From the NCBI GenBank assembly GCA_019233165.1, contig JAFAMS010000478.1, positions 1 through 11,228 of the forward strand: a DNA stretch of 11,228 nucleotides. The letters are read 5' to 3'. This document shows positions 6,103-11,228 of the stretch, piece by piece. The notes under the pieces were generated by a model, which saw only the letters and a program-made list of their open reading frames with translations, made no database searches and was not told the DNA's origin. Made by a program: the position numbers and the translations under genes. Origin of the DNA: Vulcanimicrobiota bacterium (lineage in GTDB: Bacteria > Vulcanimicrobiota > Vulcanimicrobiia > Vulcanimicrobiales > Vulcanimicrobiaceae). Each line of letters begins with the position of its first letter. The first letter of the stretch is position 1.

Positions 6103-7630
6103 CTTCACCTCGAGCCGCACCGGCGCGCTGCTGGTCGCGTTAGTTTCTTCTGCGGCGCTCACCACGGCGTTTCCGAAGCTCGACATCGCTTGGATCGCGC
6201 CGTTTGCGCTCGCCGGGCTTTTTTGGTCGTGGTTCGCGAGTCCCGCTCTGGCGGCGCTCTGGATCGGGTTCCTGGCCGGTTTCGTCTACTTCGCGCTCGC
6301 GTTCTCGTGGTTCGGCGTCACCGCCGCCGCGTTGGTCGGTCCGTTCGGCGTCATGACCGTTGCCGGCCCTGCGTTGATCGACGCTCCAAGCTTCGCAATC
6401 GCGGCTATGCTTGGCTCGCTGGCCTACAAGATCGCCCCGGGCGCGCTAGGACCGCTCGCTGCAGCTGCGGTCTTCGCGGTCGCAGAGTGGTGCCGGTCGG
6501 TCGGCGTGATGGGAAATCCGTTCGCACAAGTCGGCGTCTCGCAAGTCGACGGCCCGCTCGCCGCGCTCGCGGCGTTCGGCGGCTCGACGCTCGTAACGTT
6601 CGCCGTCGCCGCGGTCGGCGCGTTCGTCGCTTCGGCCGCGCTCGATCGCGCGCGGATCCGCGAGAGCGCCTTGGGTCTGGGCGCAATCGTGGTGCTCGCG
6701 TCGGCCGCGTATCTTTTGTGGCCGGCGCGCACGCTCGCCGCGCCGACGATCCCCGTCGCGGCGGTTCAGGGGAACATCAAGCAAGACGTGAAGTGGGACA
6801 AAGCGAGCTTCGAGGTCGCAAACGGCCGCTACATCGCGATGACCGCTGCGCTCGAAAGCGCGCATCCGCGGCTCGTGCTCTGGCCCGAGACGGTGATCAC
6901 CGACACGCTCGGCGACGACGACCAGTTCTCCGCCGACGACGCGCGGCCGAAGCAGGCGTTGCGCGCCCAGTTCGGGAGGCTCGCCGAGCGTCTGCACGCG
7001 ACGCTCGTCGTCGGCTCGCTCGAATATTCCGCCGACGGCTTGCACAACGCGCTCTTCGTGTTCTCACCGTCGGGCGTGCTCGACGCGATCTACCGCAAAC
7101 GTCAGCTCGTTCCGTTCGCCGAGTGGGTCCCCGGGAGCGCCTATTTCCGCTGGTTTCCCTATCTCGACGTCTTAGGCAAGGAAGTCCCCGGGACGGATCC
7201 GACGGTGATCGAAGACGGCGCCGGCCTGCGCGTTGCGCCGCTCATCTGTTGGGAATCGGCATTCTCCGACGTCGTCCAGGATCAGCTGCGGCGAGGTGCG
7301 ACGATCCTTGCGATTTCGACCGACGACGCTTGGTTCGGCGAGACCGCAGGCCCTTATCAGCACGCGCAGATCGCGCAAATGCGTGCGATCGAAACGGGGC
7401 GTTGGGTGTTGCGCGCGGCCGCGACCGGAATCTCGGGTATCGTCGCCCCTGACGGGCGCTGGACGGTGCGCGTTCCGCTCGACGCGCAACAGACCGTGAG
7501 CGGCTTTGTCGGACCGCCGCTCGCGACGGTGTTTTCGCGAATCGGGCCGTGGCCGGTGGTTTACGCGCTCGCCGCCTTCTACGTTCTCGCGCTTTCGATC
7601 GGTTGGCGATGGTCGGCTCGCCGTACCTGA
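6059..7630 (+). CDS. lnt: apolipoprotein N-acyltransferase
   Basis: Transfers the third acyl chain to the N-terminal Cys of lipoproteins in the inner membrane. The start is taken as ATG 6059 (523 residues; E. coli Lnt has 512). The only earlier option, 6002, runs deeper into the opposing gene, and no GTG or TTG occurs in frame downstream before the first membrane segment. Several membrane segments fill residues 20-230, then the nitrilase-type periplasmic domain spans about 231-480, and a last membrane segment lies at about 500-517. The catalytic triad is complete: Glu277 in WPE, Lys347 in YRKRQ and Cys397 in LICWE, matching E267-K335-C387 of E. coli. The essential second Glu in PFAEWVP is also present. 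It overlaps the LptC-like gene by 22 nt. Three lipobox proteins in this window are candidate substrates. No good ribosome site is seen before 6059. Confidence 0.93.
   Translation: MIATRDRAKPIHRNIFTSSRTGALLVALVSSAALTTAFPKLDIAWIAPFALAGLFWSWFASPALAALWIGFLAGFVYFALAFSWFGVTAAALVGPFGVMTVAGPALIDAPSFAIAAMLGSLAYKIAPGALGPLAAAAVFAVAEWCRSVGVMGNPFAQVGVSQVDGPLAALAAFGGSTLVTFAVAAVGAFVASAALDRARIRESALGLGAIVVLASAAYLLWPARTLAAPTIPVAAVQGNIKQDVKWDKASFEVANGRYIAMTAALESAHPRLVLWPETVITDTLGDDDQFSADDARPKQALRAQFGRLAERLHATLVVGSLEYSADGLHNALFVFSPSGVLDAIYRKRQLVPFAEWVPGSAYFRWFPYLDVLGKEVPGTDPTVIEDGAGLRVAPLICWESAFSDVVQDQLRRGATILAISTDDAWFGETAGPYQHAQIAQMRAIETGRWVLRAAATGISGIVAPDGRWTVRVPLDAQQTVSGFVGPPLATVFSRIGPWPVVYALAAFYVLALSIGWRWSARRT
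6105..6111 (-). promoter_or_regulatory. ribosome binding site of the minus-strand lipoprotein
   Basis: On the minus strand the bases read GAGGTGA, with GAGG ending 5 nt before the ATG at 6102-6100. This is a good Shine-Dalgarno match and decides the start over the longer frame opening at 6186, whose extra 28 residues would bury the lipoprotein signal. Confidence 0.65.
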
Positions 7631-8181
7631 AGCGTTTGCGAAAGGTCGATTGGAGGCGGGTCGCAACCTTCGCGGTGATCGGGCTGCTGGTCGGCTTGGG
7701 GATCGCTATTTGGCGTGCCGGAAACGAGGAACTCCCGCCTCAAAACGGCGTTCAAACGATCACAAAGGGAGTGGCAGAAGGACGGCGGGCGCAGTTCGCA
7801 TCGTGGGAGTTCACCTATGCGAGCGCGACGACGCTGGCCGACGGATACACGCAGGAGATCGATGGAATTCGCGACGGCGTGTACTACAAGAACGGCAAAC
7901 CCTTCGTGCGCATGCACGCGGACCGCGTGATCTACAACTCGGCCACGCACGACTTTACCGTAAGCGGGCCGGCCCATTTCGACGTCGACGACAAAGGAAA
8001 GACGCGTACGCTCGACACGCGCGATGCGGTCTGGAACGACGGCAGTCAAACCCTTCGCATCCCCGGCGACGTCCTCGTCGGGAGCGAGGGCGGCGCACGA
8101 TTGAGGATCACCGGCGTCACCATCAACCTGCAGAGCGGCCAATACACCCTCGGGAAGATTCGCGGCGGCGCGACGCCCTAG
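7609..8181 (+). CDS. lptC: LptC-like LPS export protein
   Basis: Bitopic inner-membrane protein that receives LPS from the LptB2FG permease and passes it to the periplasmic bridge. From ATG 7609 it has 190 residues, close to the 191 of E. coli LptC. There is a short basic cytoplasmic segment (KRLRK, WRR), one membrane helix (about 18-35), and a periplasmic beta-jellyroll domain of about 150 residues with the usual spacing of strands. Examples are the segments around FVRMHADRVIYN, FTVSGPAHFDV, the conserved TRDAVWNDGSQTLRIPGDV and ITGVTINLQSGQYTLG. A longer frame from 7549 adds 20 residues lying within lnt, and I judge these non-coding because they lengthen an otherwise typical N-terminus. The gene overlaps lnt by 22 nt, implying co-translation. 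It supplies the missing partner of the permease and LptD-like genes 3 kb upstream. Confidence 0.83.
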   Translation: MVGSPYLKRLRKVDWRRVATFAVIGLLVGLGIAIWRAGNEELPPQNGVQTITKGVAEGRRAQFASWEFTYASATTLADGYTQEIDGIRDGVYYKNGKPFVRMHADRVIYNSATHDFTVSGPAHFDVDDKGKTRTLDTRDAVWNDGSQTLRIPGDVLVGSEGGARLRITGVTINLQSGQYTLGKIRGGATP

Positions 8182-8215
8182 CAAGAGACCGCTCGCGTTC
8201 GGCCAAGACGACGGG

Positions 8216-8740
8216 ATGCGACTAGCGACTCGGTGGGCCGTTCTCTTTACGTTCCTGGCCCTGGGTGCGTGCGGGCACGGCTCCGGCGAGCCTTCGCCGG
8301 ACGCGACGCCGACGGTCAATCCGGACGATTACTTCGCGCATCGCGGCCAAATCACGCCGCTCCGGACCGCGCTCGGCGAGATCGCGTTCCGGCCTTTCAT
8401 CCCCGCGCGTGAGATCGTGGAGACCGCGTTGCTCCCTCCCTACAACGGCGGCGACGATGTCCGCCAGAATCGCGGGATCGGATTCGAATACGTCCAGGCG
8501 CACCAGTCGTTCGTCCTCTCGCAGTGGCCGGGCGCCGGAAAGAATGGGCCCTACCAACTTGGAACCGAACGCGGCTGTCAGCTCAGCGCGTACGACATTG
8601 CGGGCGGGACGACCGGACACCGCGGCGTCTTGTGGTCCAACGGCTCGATCGCATCGAACCTGGTCGCCGCGGGGAACGCGAGCGACAAGGCGGTTTACGC
8701 CGAAGCCCGCCGGTTAGTGCGGCTCGGAGCGTGCCGTTAG
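8216..8740 (+). CDS. small lipoprotein of unknown function
   Basis: A 174-residue predicted lipoprotein with a clean signal (RLATR, hydrophobic core) and lipobox LGAC, Cys19. A short disordered Ser/Pro/Thr stretch (20-33) leads to one compact alpha/beta domain (about 40-170). Two Cys at about 120 (RGCQL) and 173 (GACR, near the end) could pair. Segments such as VLWSNGSIASNLVAAGNAS, followed by a terminal helix, vaguely recall the DUF4367/outer-membrane-lipoprotein-carrier style of strand-strand-helix ending. This is an impression only, and I do not assign a family. It lies 34 nt after the LptC-like gene on the same strand and probably belongs to the lnt-lptC unit. Its stop codon overlaps the stop of the convergent KGG gene. 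Confidence 0.75.
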   Translation: MRLATRWAVLFTFLALGACGHGSGEPSPDATPTVNPDDYFAHRGQITPLRTALGEIAFRPFIPAREIVETALLPPYNGGDDVRQNRGIGFEYVQAHQSFVLSQWPGAGKNGPYQLGTERGCQLSAYDIAGGTTGHRGVLWSNGSIASNLVAAGNASDKAVYAEARRLVRLGACR

Positions 8741-9099
8741 GACTCGGACTCTCCCGCTTTTCCCTCGCTGCTCTCGAGGCTTTTCTTCGCTTCGGCGATC
8801 AGCTTCTTGACTTTCTGGCCGCCCTTATGGCCGATCTCTTCGTAGAAATCGGAGCCGTACTTGCTCTTGACGACCTTGCCGCCTTTTTGTCCGATCGCTT
8901 CGTAGAACTCGGCGCCGTGGCGTTCGCGCGTGACCTGGCCGCCCTTGCGGCCGATCTTCTCGTAGAAGCCCGAGCCGTAGCGATCCCGAACGGTGTCGCC
9001 ACCCTTTTTTCCGGCTTCACGAACAGACATCTCGCCGCCGTTCTCCGCGTCGGCTTCTTCTTTCTTAGCGTTCGTGTTCTTGGGCTTTTCGGTGGCCAT
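8737..9099 (-). CDS. KGG-repeat stress protein (YciG/GsiB/Con-10 type)
   Basis: A highly charged, low-complexity hydrophilin-like protein of 120 residues. It carries three full tandem 20-residue repeats of the form GxKGGxxvxxryGsxFYExI (30-49, 50-69, 70-89) and a fourth partial copy (90-100). This is the stress-induced KGG motif seen in E. coli YciG, B. subtilis GsiB and fungal Con-10, which are made in general stress or stationary phase. The molecular role is not settled. The N-terminus (1-24) and C-terminus (101-120) are Lys/Glu-rich and likely disordered. The start at 9099 is chosen over the longer frame from 9156 because AGGGGG (9104-9109) lies 4 nt before it. The gene is convergent with the preceding lipoprotein and divergent from the D-aminoacylase, with only 67 nt for both promoters. 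Confidence 0.88.
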   Translation of the reverse strand: MATEKPKNTNAKKEEADAENGGEMSVREAGKKGGDTVRDRYGSGFYEKIGRKGGQVTRERHGAEFYEAIGQKGGKVVKSKYGSDFYEEIGHKGGQKVKKLIAEAKKSLESSEGKAGESES

Positions 9100-9103
9100 G
9101 GAA

Positions 9104-9109
9104 CCCCCT
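9104..9109 (-). promoter_or_regulatory. ribosome binding site of the KGG-repeat gene
   Basis: On the minus strand AGGGGG is followed by TTCC and the ATG at 9099-9097. The strong Shine-Dalgarno match fixes the start and suggests high translation, as expected for an abundant stress protein. The rest of the 9100-9166 spacer must hold both divergent promoters; I see no convincing -35/-10 pair in it. Confidence 0.6.
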
Positions 9110-9166
9110 GGTATGCGCCGCAGCGACTCACTGTACGTTCCCCCGGTAGCAAGCAACTAAACGCCC

Positions 9167-10756
9167 GTGCTTAGTAGCATCTTCGTCGGCGTGCAGGTCT
9201 ACGACGGTAGCGGCCGGCCGCCGTTCGTGACGGACGTTGGTACGTACCGCGATCGCATCGCGCTCGTCGGCGATCTTTCGCAGCGCGATGCGGTCTCTCG
9301 CATCGACTGCTCGCGGCTCGCGCTCGCACCGGGGTTCATAGACGTTCATTCCCATTCCGACGAGCTGTGGCTCGCGGACGGGCGCGCGCTCGGAAAAATT
9401 ATGCAAGGCGTCACCTCCGAGATCGGCGGGAACTGCGGTTCCTCGGCCGCACCGCTGCGAGGATACGCGCGCGAGCGCAAGGCCGACGAGGTCAAGCAGC
9501 TCTCGCTCGAGCTCGGCTGGAGCTCGTTCGATGAGTTCTTCGGTGCAATCGAGCGCGGCGGGATCGCGCTAAACGTCGGATCTCTCGTCGGTCTTGGAAC
9601 GACGCGCGCGTGCATCGCAGGTCCGGACGATCGGGTTCTCGATGCGAACGAGCTCGAGGCGGAGCGTACGCTCGTTCGCGAGGCGGTCGAGCAGGGCGTC
9701 GTCGGCGTCTCGAGCGGCCTCATCTACGAGCCGGGGCGCTATGCGGACGTCTCCGAGTTGGCGGAGTGCGCGAACGCGGCCGCACGGGCCGGCGCGCCGC
9801 TTTACGCATCGCACATCCGCGACGAAGGCGATCGTTTGCTCGAAGCCGTCGACGAAGCGCTCGAGGTCGGGGCGCGCGGCGACGTCGCGGTGCAGCTCTC
9901 GCACCACAAAGCGGCGTGGCGCCGGAACTGGGGGAAGGTTCATCGCTCGCTCGAGCGGATCGACCGCGCGCGCAGCGCGGGCGCGGCGGTCGGGTGCGAC
10001 GCGTACCCGTACGTCGCGATGTGGACCGATCTCGACACGATTCTCCCCGACGACGTCCGCGACGGCGGACCCGAGAAGACGCTCGAACGTCTCGCGGATC
10101 CGAAAACGGCGACCGCGACGATGCTCGCGCTCAAAATGAAATACGACGCCCGCGAATGGCACGACATGCTCGTCACCGACGTGCGCAGCGAGCGGAACGC
10201 CGAGCTCGCCGGCCTGCGCGTCGACGAGATCGCCGCGCGCCGCGGCGTCTCTCCCGAGCGCGCTGCGGTCGAGCTCCTGCTCGAAGAGCGCCTGCACGTC
10301 GGCTGCGCCTTCTTCGCGATGAGCGAAGACGACGTTGCGACCGTTTACTCGGCGGGGTTCTGCGCGGTCGCGAGCGACGCGTCGGCGCGCGCGTACTCGG
10401 GGATCACCGCACGCGGCGTCCCGCATCCCCGAACCTACGGATGCTTCCCGCGCGTCTTTTCGCGTTTCGTGCGGACGAAGAAGGTTCTCACCATCGAAGA
10501 AGCGGTCCGCAGGATGACTTCGTTACCCGCGACGACGTTCAATCTCCGCGGCCGCGGAACGATCGAGCCGGACGCCTACGCCGACCTCGTCGTCTTCGAT
10601 CCCGAGCGGATCGCGGACCGCGCGACGTACGAGCGTCCCTTCGAGGCGCCGGTCGGGATTGCGCACGTCTGCGTGAACGGCGAGTTCGTCGTCCGCGACG
10701 GCGTCCCAACGGGGCGCCGGCCGGGTCGCGTCTTGCGCGGAGGCGGCGCTTCGTGA
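9167..10756 (+). CDS. N-acyl-D-amino-acid deacylase (D-aminoacylase)
   Basis: Amidohydrolase-superfamily zinc enzyme expected to hydrolyse N-acyl-D-amino acids to D-amino acid plus carboxylate. The 529 residues run from the N-terminal small beta domain (VYDGSG) into the TIM barrel. PGFIDVHSHSD contains His61 and His63, GNCG contains Cys90 (a metal ligand in D-aminoacylases), YASHIRDEG has His216, QLSHHKAAW has His246, and VASDAS has the catalytic Asp404. The C-terminal part carries the family signatures PHPRTYGCFPR (419-429), the MTSLPA block, YADLVVFDP and a VNGEFVVRDG strand. Which acyl or amino acid it prefers cannot be told. The start is GTG 9167, because it keeps the usual beginning of the small domain, but there is no good ribosome site. 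Its stop overlaps the next gene as GTGA, so the two are probably co-expressed. Confidence 0.9.
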   Translation: MLSSIFVGVQVYDGSGRPPFVTDVGTYRDRIALVGDLSQRDAVSRIDCSRLALAPGFIDVHSHSDELWLADGRALGKIMQGVTSEIGGNCGSSAAPLRGYARERKADEVKQLSLELGWSSFDEFFGAIERGGIALNVGSLVGLGTTRACIAGPDDRVLDANELEAERTLVREAVEQGVVGVSSGLIYEPGRYADVSELAECANAAARAGAPLYASHIRDEGDRLLEAVDEALEVGARGDVAVQLSHHKAAWRRNWGKVHRSLERIDRARSAGAAVGCDAYPYVAMWTDLDTILPDDVRDGGPEKTLERLADPKTATATMLALKMKYDAREWHDMLVTDVRSERNAELAGLRVDEIAARRGVSPERAAVELLLEERLHVGCAFFAMSEDDVATVYSAGFCAVASDASARAYSGITARGVPHPRTYGCFPRVFSRFVRTKKVLTIEEAVRRMTSLPATTFNLRGRGTIEPDAYADLVVFDPERIADRATYERPFEAPVGIAHVCVNGEFVVRDGVPTGRRPGRVLRGGGAS

Positions 10757-11228
10757 TCGCGCTCTGGTTTGCGGCCCTGCTCGCCTTGGCGACTCCCGCG
10801 CCCGCGCCGCCGCTCGCCCTCAGCGTCTCGCTCAGCGCATCGCGCGTCCCGGCGCTCGCGCCGGTGACGGTCGCCGTCGTCCTCGTCAGCCGCGAACGAA
10901 AGCCGACCACGCTCGAATTCCCGACGCCGGATTTGTTCTTCGTCCAAGTTCGCGACGCGAGCGGCGCGGTCGTCTACGATTCGCGGACCGGTCACAAGCC
11001 GATTCCGATTCACCGTAGCTTCGACGTCGAGCCCGGACGGAACAAGATCGCGTCGTTCGACTGGAACGGTCTCGACGACGAACGCCGGACGCCGGCCGTC
11101 CCCGGCAGCTACGTCGTGCACGTCGAGATGCCGGCGCTCCGCGCAACGCTCGCCGCCGACGCGGCGCTGACGATCGAGGCGCCGCAGACGATCGAATCGG
11201 TCCTTTCGGCGCCGAAGCCGAGCGTTGT
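10753..11228 (+). CDS. secreted BsuPI/IPI-domain protein (partial, runs off the window)
   Basis: The frame opens at GTG 10753, overlapping the deacylase stop (GTGA, 10753-10756), and stays open to the edge: 158 codons so far. It begins with a hydrophobic signal sequence ending around ATPAPA (residues 13-18). It continues as an immunoglobulin-like beta sandwich with the marks of the intracellular proteinase inhibitor (BsuPI) domain: VRDASGAVVYDS, the FDWNG element with Trp104, and the closing PGSYVVHVE. BsuPI domains are known from the Bacillus intracellular protease inhibitor, but most copies elsewhere are exported proteins of unknown role, as here. The segment after about residue 140 starts a Thr/Pro-rich tail or second domain that is cut off. 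Protease inhibition is not implied. Confidence 0.72.
   Translation, partial: MIALWFAALLALATPAPAPPLALSVSLSASRVPALAPVTVAVVLVSRERKPTTLEFPTPDLFFVQVRDASGAVVYDSRTGHKPIPIHRSFDVEPGRNKIASFDWNGLDDERRTPAVPGSYVVHVEMPALRATLAADAALTIEAPQTIESVLSAPKPSV

Noticed and set aside
7172..7666. Minus-strand frame over the end of lnt
   Set aside because: Arg-rich shadow with no recognisable domain, entirely inside lnt, whose catalytic Cys region is certain.
8524..9174. Plus-strand frame (216 codons) opposite the KGG gene
   Set aside because: Its periodic 'FVELGAVA'-like pattern is the antisense reading of the 60-bp KGG repeats; the minus-strand protein has the known motif and ribosome site.

Overview
The window is about 11.2 kb of GC-rich bacterial DNA that is almost entirely devoted to the envelope of a diderm (LPS-exporting) bacterium. 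The lipopolysaccharide-transport proteins, the lipoprotein N-acyltransferase, three lipobox proteins and the overall gene style would suit an uncultured, high-GC diderm such as Candidatus Eremiobacterota (WPS-2). That lineage is a guess from style only; no marker gene here fixes the taxonomy.

Layout, left block (+ strand, 1-4887): the probable last codons of an upstream gene, an SRPBCC-fold protein, then a tight run of three genes. These are a lytic transglycosylase lipoprotein, an LptF/LptG-type permease and a very long LptD/OstA-like outer-membrane protein with a Pro/Thr-rich linker. They lie 7 and 2 nt apart and look like one operon.

Middle (4888-6102): a non-coding stretch of about 235 nt made of repeat DNA, with a REP-like palindrome and a 150-bp element with 32-bp inverted arms and two nested hairpins. 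Facing it on the minus strand is a two-gene unit: a lipoprotein of unknown function and, overlapping its stop codon as ATGA, a 54-codon Cys-rich ORF that I read as a bacterial (SmtA/BmtA-like) metallothionein. Small-gene callers could easily miss this ORF.

Right block (6059-11228): apolipoprotein N-acyltransferase (lnt), whose only usable start lies inside the divergent lipoprotein gene, then an overlapping lptC-like gene and a small lipoprotein, all on +. A convergent minus-strand gene for a KGG-repeat stress protein follows, sharing stop-codon bases with the lipoprotein. Last come an N-acyl-D-amino-acid deacylase (+) and a BsuPI/IPI-domain secreted protein that overlaps it as GTGA and runs off the end.

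How they fit: LptF/G and LptC would energise and bridge LPS export from the inner membrane, and the LptD-like barrel would insert it in the outer membrane. Lnt finishes lipoprotein maturation, which the three lipobox proteins here may need. The transglycosylase acts on cell-wall glycan, and the deacylase could act on N-acylated D-amino acids. LptA and LptB are not seen in the window. The best candidates for new biology are the lipoprotein-metallothionein pair and the structured repeat element beside it.
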